Positions 1 to 7,048 of a stretch of 9,686 nucleotides of DNA are shown piece after piece. Position numbers and translations under genes: made by a program. This DNA is from CAIWXH01 sp964555675. GTDB taxonomy: Bacteria > Chloroflexota > Chloroflexia > Chloroflexales > Chloroflexaceae. Below the pieces are notes generated by a model, which was not told where the DNA came from, searched no databases, and was given only the letters and a program-made list of their open reading frames with translations. The stretch covers positions 1-9,686 of the forward strand of contig CAZKTU010000246.1 of the NCBI GenBank assembly GCA_964555675.1, given 5' to 3'. Position 1 is the stretch's first letter. Each line of letters begins with the position of its first letter.

Positions 1-2717
1 GGGCTCTCGGCGGCGGCGTTGAGGTCGGCCAGGGCAGCGAGGCCGTTGCCCAGATTCTGGTTGGCCTCGGCGCGCAGGATGTAGAGCATGCCGTACTGAG
101 GATCGGCGGTGATCCCTTTGTCATAGGCCACGAGTGAGGCCTGCGGGTCGCCGCGGCGGCACTCGGCAAGGCCGATGATGAAGTACATATCCGAGCGTAG
201 CCGGTCGCTCATCAGCACGCTTTCGAGACCGAGGACCTGTGTAGCGCTCGCAATTGCGTCGCGGTTCTGGCCAGCGTTCAGCTCTGCGAGGGCGCCAATG
301 CTCAGGGCGAAGATACTGTCGTCGCCGAAGAGGTTGCGCCAGAAGCGATTGTCAAAGCTGAACTGGTCGCGGAAGCGCTCGTCGGCGGCGGCGAGGAGCT
401 TGCGGGCCTCGTCGACACGGCCCTGGCGGAGGGAGAGGGCCGCCGCATAGTTGTAGGGGAGCGGCGTTTGCGCGCCGATCTCGATAGCCTGCTCGAGGTC
501 GAAGCGGGCGGCGTCGTCGAGACCGTTGAGGTAGTAGAAGGCGCCGCGGATACTCAGGGGGTAGCTGTCGCCGGGGCGGGCGTCAATCACATCGTTGAGG
601 TAGGCCACGGCTTGCTCGGGGAAGCCGCGCACAAGGCGATCAAAGGCGAGCATATAACTGGGCGAGGCCCAGGTAGGGGCAACGTCGTAGGCCGCCTGGG
701 CATCCTCCTGGCCATCCTCATAGTTGCCGAGGCGCTGATAGAGAATCGCGCTATAGGCCTGGAGGAAGGGGTTGCTGGGGTCGTCGTCGAGGGCGGCATC
801 GATCACAGGGCGGGCCTCTTCGGGCTTGCTGTAATAGAGGCTAAAGTAGTTTAGCACCTGGACAGCGCTGCCGCCGCCAAGGGGCTCGAGGGGCGTGACC
901 TCCTGGGCGAGGCGGTCGATCAGGGCGGCAATGCGGAAGATCTCGTACATATTGCCATCGGCCGTGGTCAGTACATTGAGCATCGAGAGGACGGCGATCG
1001 AGGCCGAAGGGAGCTCGGGGGCATTCAGGTCGAGCTTGAGGTCCAGCTCGGCGGTGCGACGGATGAGGTCAGCGTCGAGCTCGGCGGGAATGTTTGGGAA
1101 GATCGACGTGTCGCCGACGCGCGCGCGCAGCGTGGGTGAAGGCCCCCTGCCGCCACCCCAGATGACCACCGCCGCGCGGCTGGCTGCGGCGAGGGCGCGG
1201 GCTTGCTCGTCCGAGCTGATCACCCCGTAGTAGCGGGCGACGCCGACATTCGAGAAGGCCACCTGCTCGAGGGTGCGGCGCAGGTCCTGCTCGAGCTCGT
1301 CGGAGAGGTCGCGGTCGCCGGCAGCCGGGGCCTCGATCTGGGTGAGGAGTACCATCAGTCTGCCGTCGCTGAAGGGCGCCGGTGGGGCGGGGGTGGGGGT
1401 AGGTGCGACGGTGGGGGCGAGGGTCGGTGTGGGCGGGGCGCTCGTCGGCTCGGCTGTAGGGAGGCTCAGGGCAGCAGGGGCGGCTTCGGGCTGCTGCCCG
1501 CGACCGATGATTGGCAAGAGGCCCAGAACTAGGGCGACGAGCAGGGCGAGGGCGCCGAGACCCCAGAGGGTGGCGGTGGGGCGCCTGGCTGGCGCGACGG
1601 GCTGGCGTTGTGCAGGCGGAGGGGCGATGGCGGGCCGGGGGGCGGGCGCATCGCTCCAGAGGCGTCCGTCGCGGACGCGCAGGAAGAGCACCGGTAGCCA
1701 CCAGGGGTCATCGGGGCGTAGACCGGTGCGGGCCACGGCGAGGGCGCGATCGACTTGACCGTCCTCGACGAGCTGCTCGAAGAAACGGGGCATGATCTGA
1801 GCGACCATAGCGATGGGAACGCTGCCCTGCATGCCGATCACGGCGGCCACGCCGGCGCGGGCGAGCTGAGGACCAAGGGCGGCGGGGGTGGTGCTGTCGT
1901 GGCCCACGCCAACACTCTGGCAGGAGGCCAGGATCACCAGGCTCGGACGTCGGTCGCTGCCCAGGTCGCGGATACGCTCGGCAAGCTCGCCCCCTGGAAC
2001 CCACTCGACCTCGCCCTGCTCGTTCTCGAGGGCCAGGTAGGGGATGCCGTCAACGATGTTGCCGTGGCAGACCAGGTAAAGGATGCTGTAGCCAAAGCGT
2101 AGCGCGTCGATCAGGGCGGTGAGGGTGACCGCGCCGGCGCTGCTGCCGGAGACAAGGGTGGCGCCGGGGATGTCGCTGAGAGCCCTGGTGATGCGGGCGG
2201 CCTCGGCCACGGCGTCGAAAGGGGCCAGGCTGAACTGGGCCAGATTTGATGGGCTGGCGACCGCCACCAGGGCGGTGACCTCGGCGCGCGTGGGGAGTTT
2301 GAAGCGGGTCATGTCGGCGCTCTCGAGGTAGCGCGAGAAGAGCAGGCGCTCGGAGCGCGCCAGGGCGGCGCCATGGTTGTCCATCATGGTCTCCCAGCGA
2401 ATACCATGCAGGTCGGGGTCGCTGGGGTCAAGGCGTAGGCGCAGGCGCAACGGGAGGTCGCGAGCCTCGGCCGAGGCGCGGGCAGTGAGCCAGGCCTCGC
2501 GTAGGTGCTGCTCGGTTAAGAACTTGGCGGCGAGCGCCTTGCCGTAGGCCTGCTGATCCGTGCTGCTGGCCAGCAGCGCGGCCTTGTTGATGGACAGGGG
2601 CACATTGATCGCTAGCTCGCGGTCGAGGTCGCCGGGCTCGGCGCGGAAGCGCATGTCGATCGTGTACGACCCGTCTGGGACGCACTGGACAGCAATCTCG
2701 AGCTCGGCGTATGACAT
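1..2717 (-). CDS. CHAT-domain (caspase-like) membrane protein with TPR repeats, C-terminus cut by window edge
   Basis: The frame is open from ATG at 2717 to base 1 with no stop, giving at least 905 residues; the C-terminus is missing. Residues ~85-330 look like a CHAT peptidase domain (PF12770 family). A cytoplasmic-type strand ends in C-H-G with H218, and a second strand ends in A-S-C-Q-S with C266, so the caspase-like His-Cys pair is present. One hydrophobic helix at ~382-405 follows an Arg-Arg pair, so the CHAT part should be inside and the rest outside. A Pro/Thr/Ala linker (~418-447) leads to an alpha/beta region (~449-560) and then TPR-like helical pairs from ~640 to the edge. The start is supported by GAGAGG five bases upstream. 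CHAT proteins cleave partner proteins or act in signalling, and TPRs usually bind the regulator or substrate; the target here is unknown. Codons are less GC-saturated than in the operon to the right. The domain call is firm; activity is inferred. Confidence 0.88.
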   Translation of the reverse strand, partial: MSYAELEIAVQCVPDGSYTIDMRFRAEPGDLDRELAINVPLSINKAALLASSTDQQAYGKALAAKFLTEQHLREAWLTARASAEARDLPLRLRLRLDPSDPDLHGIRWETMMDNHGAALARSERLLFSRYLESADMTRFKLPTRAEVTALVAVASPSNLAQFSLAPFDAVAEAARITRALSDIPGATLVSGSSAGAVTLTALIDALRFGYSILYLVCHGNIVDGIPYLALENEQGEVEWVPGGELAERIRDLGSDRRPSLVILASCQSVGVGHDSTTPAALGPQLARAGVAAVIGMQGSVPIAMVAQIMPRFFEQLVEDGQVDRALAVARTGLRPDDPWWLPVLFLRVRDGRLWSDAPAPRPAIAPPPAQRQPVAPARRPTATLWGLGALALLVALVLGLLPIIGRGQQPEAAPAALSLPTAEPTSAPPTPTLAPTVAPTPTPAPPAPFSDGRLMVLLTQIEAPAAGDRDLSDELEQDLRRTLEQVAFSNVGVARYYGVISSDEQARALAAASRAAVVIWGGGRGPSPTLRARVGDTSIFPNIPAELDADLIRRTAELDLKLDLNAPELPSASIAVLSMLNVLTTADGNMYEIFRIAALIDRLAQEVTPLEPLGGGSAVQVLNYFSLYYSKPEEARPVIDAALDDDPSNPFLQAYSAILYQRLGNYEDGQEDAQAAYDVAPTWASPSYMLAFDRLVRGFPEQAVAYLNDVIDARPGDSYPLSIRGAFYYLNGLDDAARFDLEQAIEIGAQTPLPYNYAAALSLRQGRVDEARKLLAAADERFRDQFSFDNRFWRNLFGDDSIFALSIGALAELNAGQNRDAIASATQVLGLESVLMSDRLRSDMYFIIGLAECRRGDPQASLVAYDKGITADPQYGMLYILRAEANQNLGNGLAALADLNAAAES

Positions 2718-2722
2718 GGTCG

Positions 2723-2728
2723 CCTCTC
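2723..2728 (-). promoter_or_regulatory. Ribosome binding site of the CHAT gene
   Basis: On the minus strand GAGAGG lies five bases before the ATG at 2717. This purine-rich match to the anti-Shine-Dalgarno sequence fixes the start of the CHAT-TPR gene, and the residues that follow (MSYAELEIAV) read smoothly into the domain. Confidence 0.6.
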
Positions 2729-2786
2729 GGCAGATCTAGACCTTTATCCAGCCTACCCTAAAGCCGACGACGATGCGCCAGTAGGA

Positions 2787-2807
2787 TTACGTAAGAATTA
2801 GGCGTAA
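2787..2807. promoter_or_regulatory. Possible operator: TTACGTAA palindrome and CGTAA direct repeat
   Basis: An 8-bp perfect palindrome TTACGTAA (2787-2794) sits just downstream of the predicted leftward start point. Its CGTAA half recurs at 2803-2807, 13 bases away, next to the -10 element. This AT-rich patch stands out from its surroundings and is where a repressor of the CHAT gene could bind. The sites are short and chance cannot be excluded. Confidence 0.2.
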
Positions 2808-2815
2808 CTATACCA
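2807..2815 (-). promoter_or_regulatory. Extended -10 promoter for the CHAT gene
   Basis: Minus strand reads TGGTATAGT, which matches the extended -10 form TGnTATAAT at all but one position. No good -35 hexamer is seen 16-18 bases upstream, which is tolerated with an extended -10. Transcription would start near 2800 and leave a leader of about 82 bases before the ATG at 2717. Prediction from sequence only. Confidence 0.45.
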
Positions 2816-2858
2816 TGCAGCGCTTGATGAGAGTTGACTGAGAGGGGGCCGTTTCGCT

Positions 2859-2888
2859 TTGACGCGGCTTTCCTCCCCCGGGTATACT
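2859..2888 (+). promoter_or_regulatory. Sigma70-type promoter of the DUF58/vWA operon
   Basis: TTGACG (2859-2864) and TATACT (2883-2888) are separated by 18 bases; each differs from the housekeeping -35 and -10 consensus at one position. If the last -10 base is -7, position +1 is 2895, the G of an in-frame GTG. The operon's first transcript would then be leaderless. The -35 hexamer also supplies the TTG codon that would be the longest possible start of the first gene. Confidence 0.6.
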
Positions 2889-2894
2889 GACTGG

Positions 2895-4211
2895 GTGCGG
2901 AACTCCCTCCAGATTCAACTCGATCGCCTGGCCAGTGACAGGTGGGCGCGCCATGGGGTGCGCACCCTGCTGCGGGCGAGCATCCTGGCCCTCTCGCTGG
3001 TGTGCGTCGCCGTAGGCCTGCACCTGCTGCTGGGCTGGCCCCTGCGCTGGACGTGGATCGCCTCGGCGGCCCTCGGCTGCATCGCCTTGGGGGCGGTGCT
3101 GGTGCTGCGGCCGCGCATGCCCACCCGCGAGGTGGCGCGCCGGCTCGACCGGCGCTTCCAGCTGAACGAGCAGCTGAGCACCGCCTTGGAGACCGGTCCC
3201 CAGCCCGACGGCGTCGGCGCCTATTTGCACGAGCAGTCGCGGCGCACCCTGGCCCAGATCCGGCGTCAGGTGGCGGCGCGCCAGCGCTTCCCCTGGGCCG
3301 ACCTCGGCCTGATCACCGCCCTGGGTTTGCTGCTGCTCGGTCTGCTGCTGCTGGCGGGCATCGGCCCGCCCCTGCCCGGCCTCGGCGTCGAGCCGCTGCC
3401 GCCGCTGGCGGCCGCCCCCAGCCCCGAAGAGCAGTTCCCCGAGGAGCCGTTCCAGCCCCCGCCGGGCAGCCAGCCCGGCCCTGGCCCCGGCACAGCCCTC
3501 GTTCCCGGCCCCGGCGACGCCGCCGCTGCGGCGGCCCTGGCCGACGCTCTGCGCGACCAGAGTGTGACCCGGCCCGCGGCCGAGGCCCTCGACCAGGGCG
3601 ACCTGGGCGGGGCGGCCGCCCGGCTGCGCGAGTTGGCCGATCAGTCGGGCGGCCTCTCGGACCAGGCTAGGGCCGAGCTGGCCCAGTCGCTGCGCGAGGC
3701 GGCCGAGCAGATCGCGCCCGAGAACCCCGGCCTGGCCGAAGAGCTGCGCGAGAGCGCCGAGGGCATCGCCCCGAATGGGGGCTCGCCCGCCGAGGGGATC
3801 GACAATCTGGCCGAGGCGGTCGAGCAGCTCGGTCAGGGCCAGCAGCCCGCCCCGGGCGAGGGCCAGCAGCCCGGCCAGGGACAGGGCCAGGGTCAGGGCG
3901 AGGGTCAGGGCGAGGGCCAGGGTCAGGGCGGCGGCGGCGCCGGACAGGCCAGCCTGCCGGGCCAGCAGCGCGAGACTGAAAGCGAACGCCTGGGCGTCGA
4001 TGGGGTGCCCCTCGAGCTCGAGAGCGATGGTCCGGGCAATACGCCGACCGACGGCGACCCCGAGGGCCAGCCCACAGAGGGCGGCGGCACGGGCGCGGGC
4101 GGCGGCTTCTCTCGTGGCAGCCAGAGCGGCGAGCGCGTCGAGGTGGGCGACGACCCGCTGCGTATCCCTGCGGATCTACGCGATGTGGTTCAAGACTATT
4201 TTTCGCCGTAA
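2895..4211 (+). CDS. Three-helix membrane protein of a DUF58/vWA cluster (DUF4175-like), with Gly-Gln repeat
   Basis: 438 residues from GTG 2895. The frame can be extended to TTG 2859 (450 residues), but that codon lies in the -35 box and its purine-rich upstream stretch (2840-2848) is too far away to be a good ribosome site. Hydrophobic helices are at ~24-46, ~52-71 and ~136-156. Between helices two and three a charged segment contains R-E-V-A-R-R-L-D and N-E-Q-L-S-T-A-L-E, a pattern I associate with DUF4175-type partners of DUF58/vWA genes. After helix three come a Pro-rich stretch (~158-200), a helical Ala/Leu/Glu segment (~208-325), a Gly-Gln/Gly-Glu tract (327-344) and an acidic, Gly-rich tail ending in D-L-R-D-V-V-Q-D-Y-F, also typical of that group. 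It probably anchors or scaffolds the vWA partners at the membrane. First gene of the operon; its end overlaps the next start by 29 bases. Family assignment is tentative, coding status is not. Confidence 0.8.
   Translation: MRNSLQIQLDRLASDRWARHGVRTLLRASILALSLVCVAVGLHLLLGWPLRWTWIASAALGCIALGAVLVLRPRMPTREVARRLDRRFQLNEQLSTALETGPQPDGVGAYLHEQSRRTLAQIRRQVAARQRFPWADLGLITALGLLLLGLLLLAGIGPPLPGLGVEPLPPLAAAPSPEEQFPEEPFQPPPGSQPGPGPGTALVPGPGDAAAAAALADALRDQSVTRPAAEALDQGDLGGAAARLRELADQSGGLSDQARAELAQSLREAAEQIAPENPGLAEELRESAEGIAPNGGSPAEGIDNLAEAVEQLGQGQQPAPGEGQQPGQGQGQGQGEGQGEGQGQGGGGAGQASLPGQQRETESERLGVDGVPLELESDGPGNTPTDGDPEGQPTEGGGTGAGGGFSRGSQSGERVEVGDDPLRIPADLRDVVQDYFSP
3873..3926 (+). repeat. Nine tandem hexanucleotides encoding Gly-Gln / Gly-Glu
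   Basis: Nine in-frame units of the form GGN-CAG or GGC-GAG run without interruption, encoding (Gly-Gln/Gln-Glu type) dipeptides at residues 327-344 of the first operon protein. Seven units end in Gln and two in Glu. Unit length is a multiple of three, so gain or loss of copies keeps the frame. Looser copies of the same theme (Gly-Gln-Gln-Pro) precede it from 3831. Confidence 0.85.
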
Positions 4212-5151
4212 ACCAGACCAGGGCGCAGCAGGTGCGCGCGCCGCGACGCCGCGCCGGGCTCCGCAGCCCGAGGCGCGCCTCTTCGACGAGGCCTTCTTGC
4301 GGCGCATGGAGCGCATGAGCCTGCAGGCTCAGCGCAGCTTGCGCGGCAACCCCTCGAGCGGCGAACACCCGAGTCGGCGGCGCATGCCGGCGACGATCTT
4401 CAGCGACCACCGGCCCTACACCAGCGGCGACGACCTGCGCTACGTCGACTGGAACGCCTACGCCCGCCAGGACCACGTGCTGGTCAAGCTCGGCGAGGCC
4501 GAGCAGGATGTCCACGTCCACGTGCTGGTCGACGCCTCGCGCAGTATGACCGTGGGCAGCCCGCCGCGGCTGCGCCTGGCCCTGCAGCTCGCGGGGGCGA
4601 TCGGCTACCTGGCTCTTGCCCATAGCGACCGGCTGCAGATCGTGCCCTTCGGCCCGGCGGCCCTCAGGCCCTACGGCCCGGCCCAGGGCAAGGGCCACGC
4701 CCTCGAGATGCTGCGCTTCGTCGAGCGGATCGCGCCCCAGCCCGATACGCGCCTTGGCTCGGTGGTGCAGCAGCACGCCCTGCGCAACCCCCAGGGCGGT
4801 ATCCTGGTGATCTGCTCGGACTTGCTCTCGCCCGACAACCTGGAGGAGGCCCTGCGCCCCCTGGCCCCGCCGCGCTGGCAGACCGTGGTCTTGCATATGC
4901 TCGACCAGCGCGACCTCAAGCCCGAGCTCCAGGGGCCGCTCGAGCTGGAGGATAGCGAGACCGGGCAGCGCCTGGCCCTCACCCTCGACGAGGAGACCCT
5001 GACGGCCTACAGGCGCAGCGTGGCCGCGTGGCGCGAGAACCTGGCCCGCATCTGCGCGCGGCGCGGCGCGACCTACGCGCCCGTGATGAGCGACTGGCCA
5101 ATGGAGCGGCAGGTGGTGCCGTATCTGCGGGCCCGGCGGATATTGACATAA
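4183..5151 (+). CDS. DUF58 domain protein (vWA-like, MIDAS intact)
   Basis: 322 residues, close to the usual DUF58 (PF01882) length. The family signature Y-x-S-G-D-D-L-R-Y-V-D-W is at 79-90, followed by a vWA-like fold whose metal site is complete: D117-x-S119-x-S121, T189 and D213 in a V-I-C-S-D-L strand. No membrane helix is seen, so it is cytoplasmic or peripheral, with a basic N-terminus (R-R-K near residue 8). DUF58 proteins accompany MoxR ATPases and BatA-type vWA proteins and are thought to help assemble or modify envelope complexes. ATG 4183 lies inside the end of the preceding gene (29-nt overlap) with no clear Shine-Dalgarno, suggesting translational coupling. The frame stays open upstream to 3775, but that part is read from the other gene's Gly-Gln region and looks like an Arg-rich shadow. 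The next gene starts four bases after the stop. Confidence 0.93.
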   Translation: MWFKTIFRRKPDQGAAGARAATPRRAPQPEARLFDEAFLRRMERMSLQAQRSLRGNPSSGEHPSRRRMPATIFSDHRPYTSGDDLRYVDWNAYARQDHVLVKLGEAEQDVHVHVLVDASRSMTVGSPPRLRLALQLAGAIGYLALAHSDRLQIVPFGPAALRPYGPAQGKGHALEMLRFVERIAPQPDTRLGSVVQQHALRNPQGGILVICSDLLSPDNLEEALRPLAPPRWQTVVLHMLDQRDLKPELQGPLELEDSETGQRLALTLDEETLTAYRRSVAAWRENLARICARRGATYAPVMSDWPMERQVVPYLRARRILT

Positions 5152-5155
5152 AATC

Positions 5156-7048
5156 ATGAGTTTTCTCGCGCCCCTGGGCCTCCTGGCGCTCCTGGCCCTC
5201 CCGGTCATTCTCATCCTGCATATGCTGCGCGAGCGGCGCAGGCGCGTCGTGGTGCCGTCGCTGCTGCTCTGGCAGTTGATGCCGCGCAAGCAGGAGGCCC
5301 AGCGCCGCAGGCGCCTGCCCCTGACTCTGCTGCTGCTGCTGCACCTGCTGGCCGCGGCCCTGCTGGCCCTGGCCCTGGCGCGCCCGCAGTGGAGTCTGTC
5401 CCTCTTCGGCGGCGCGAGCCACACGGCCGTGGTGATCGACACCTCGACGAGCATGGGCGCCCCCGCGCCGGGGATTGGCGGGACGCGGCTGGACTCGGCC
5501 CGGGCGCGGGCCCAGGCGCTGATTGGCGGCCTCGGCGCCCAGGAGACGGTGACCCTGATCGCCGCAGGAGCGCATCCGCGCCTGATCGATACGGCCGGCC
5601 CCGATGGCGCGGCGCGCCTGCTGACGGCCCTGGAGGGGTTGCAGGCCGGCGGCGCCGGCAGCGACCTGGCCGGCGCCCTGACTCTGGCCGAGGCGACCCT
5701 GCAGGGCCGCCCCGACGCCCGCGTGGTCGTGCTGACCGACGCGGCCCTGCCTGTGAGCGTGATGGAGGGCCTTGCGGCGCGCCCCGTGACCCTGCCCGTC
5801 GAGTGGCTCGACGTCGGCGGCCCCCTCGACAACCGGGCGATCGTGACCCTGGCCGCCCGCCAGCGCGGCGCCGTCGGACCGGTCGAGGTCTACGCCCGGG
5901 CGGTCAACTATGGGCAGGCGCCCCTGCGTTCGGTGATCCGCCTGTTCGGCGACGACCAGCTGCTGGATACCCGCCCGGTGACGATGCAGCCCTTCGGCGA
6001 GGCCGAGCTAACCTGGGCGGTGCCGCGGGGTGTCACGCTGCTGCGGGCCGAGCTCGACGGCGGCGACGATCTGCCCATCGATGACATAGCGACGATCAGC
6101 CTGGCCCAGACCCGCCCGATCAATGCCCTGGTGGTCTCGGACCAGCCCGCGACGTTCGAGCGGGTGCTGCGAGCCATACCGGGCCTCACGATCGCGAGCC
6201 TCCCCCCCGGCCTCTATGCGGGCTCGCCCGAGGCCGCGGCGGCCGACCTGACGATCTTCGACGGCTACCTGCCCGAGGCCTGGCCGGCGGGCGGCGTGCT
6301 GGCGGTCAACCCGCCGCCCGGCTCGGCGCTGCTTACGGTCGGGCAGCGCGCGCGCGAGCCGGCCGCCGCTGAAGCCGCCGTGCGCACCGGCTCCGCCCGC
6401 CCCGAGCTGCTCGACGGGGTGAGCCTGGCCAGCGTCGAATTCGGGGCGGTGCGCGATGTCGAGCCGCCGCCCTGGGCGGCCACCCTGCTGAGCCGCGGCG
6501 AACAGCCGCTGATCCTGCGCGGGCGCGACGGGCGGAGCGAGGTGGCGGTCTGGGCCTTCGATCTGGGCGAGAGCAACCTGACGACGCGCCTGGCCTTCCC
6601 GCTGCTCGCGGCGCGCACCGTGCGCGACCTGACCCCGGCCGCCCTGCCCGCCTCGGCCCTACTCGGCGAGGAGCCGCGCATCGCCCCCGACCCGCGCGCC
6701 ACCCGCGTCGAGCTCGGCGCCCCCGACGGGTCGGCCCGGGTGCTTGAGGTGACCCCCGGCGAGCCTCTGACCCTCGGCCTGGAGCAGCCCGGCGTCTACA
6801 CCCTGGCGGAGCAGGGCGAGGGGCGCACGCTCTACACCGGGCGCCTCGCGGTGAACGCGGGCGCGCCCTTCGAGTCCGACCTGACGCCGCGGGAGCTGCC
6901 CGGGCCGCCGGCCCCCGCGGCCGCGGCCGTCGTCGAGGGCGAGGGCGAGAGACCCCTCTGGCCGTGGCTGGCGGCCGCGGCCCTGGCCGTCATGATGCTT
7001 GAGTGGCTCTATGTACACGGCCGACGGCGCGCGCTCGGGGAGGCCTGA
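5156..7048 (+). CDS. BatA-type membrane protein with vWA domain
   Basis: 630 residues. The N-terminus has the two-helix BatA/aerotolerance layout (PF07584): F-L-A-P-L-G-L-L start, helix ~4-22, a basic loop with a run of Arg, and helix ~53-75. A vWA domain follows with D95-x-S97-x-S99-M, S169-D170 in G-A-G-S-D-L-A-G, and D195 in V-V-L-T-D, so the MIDAS site looks functional with Ser in place of the usual Thr. A beta-rich middle (~210-310) resembles the Ig-like segment of such proteins, and residues ~315-500 resemble a divergent amidotransferase-like fold without an obvious nucleophile. A last helix at ~600-619 is followed by a basic tail. The vWA domain should therefore lie between two membrane anchors. 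BatA proteins bind metal-dependently to partners in MoxR-linked envelope systems; the ligand here is unknown. It starts four bases after the DUF58 stop with no strong ribosome site, and its TGA overlaps the next ATG. Confidence 0.93.
   Translation: MSFLAPLGLLALLALPVILILHMLRERRRRVVVPSLLLWQLMPRKQEAQRRRRLPLTLLLLLHLLAAALLALALARPQWSLSLFGGASHTAVVIDTSTSMGAPAPGIGGTRLDSARARAQALIGGLGAQETVTLIAAGAHPRLIDTAGPDGAARLLTALEGLQAGGAGSDLAGALTLAEATLQGRPDARVVVLTDAALPVSVMEGLAARPVTLPVEWLDVGGPLDNRAIVTLAARQRGAVGPVEVYARAVNYGQAPLRSVIRLFGDDQLLDTRPVTMQPFGEAELTWAVPRGVTLLRAELDGGDDLPIDDIATISLAQTRPINALVVSDQPATFERVLRAIPGLTIASLPPGLYAGSPEAAAADLTIFDGYLPEAWPAGGVLAVNPPPGSALLTVGQRAREPAAAEAAVRTGSARPELLDGVSLASVEFGAVRDVEPPPWAATLLSRGEQPLILRGRDGRSEVAVWAFDLGESNLTTRLAFPLLAARTVRDLTPAALPASALLGEEPRIAPDPRATRVELGAPDGSARVLEVTPGEPLTLGLEQPGVYTLAEQGEGRTLYTGRLAVNAGAPFESDLTPRELPGPPAPAAAAVVEGEGERPLWPWLAAAALAVMMLEWLYVHGRRRALGEA
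7037..7043 (+). promoter_or_regulatory. Ribosome binding site deciding the start of the last operon gene
   Basis: GGGGAGG lies four bases before ATG 7048 and is the only strong Shine-Dalgarno match at the three internal junctions of this operon. It favours ATG 7048 over an in-frame GTG at 7003, which would add 15 residues read from the previous gene's C-terminal helix. Confidence 0.6.

Noticed and set aside
175..2331. Several plus-strand open frames across the left third
   Set aside because: They lie opposite the CHAT-TPR gene, are short and low in complexity, and have no recognisable domain.
2859..2861. TTG as start of the first operon gene
   Set aside because: It coincides with the -35 hexamer, and the purine run upstream is poorly spaced. 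Not fully excluded; it would add 12 residues.
3775..4182. Upstream extension of the DUF58 frame by 136 codons
   Set aside because: The extra residues are an Arg/Ala-rich out-of-frame reading of the Gly-Gln repeat region; DUF58 proteins normally begin shortly before the F-D-E-x-F segment.
5143..5148. TTGACA before the BatA-type gene as an internal promoter
   Set aside because: It has no -10 hexamer at 16-18 bases and spans the end of the DUF58 gene.
3667..5832. Long minus-strand open frame (721 codons) opposite the scaffold, DUF58 and BatA genes
   Set aside because: It is antisense to three genes with clear domains, its translation is Arg/Pro/Ala-rich with no recognisable motif, and long shadows are normal at this GC content.
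7003..7047. GTG start 15 codons upstream for the last gene
   Set aside because: ATG 7048 has a strong Shine-Dalgarno and forms the usual TGATG junction; its product begins with a typical BatA-like N-terminus.
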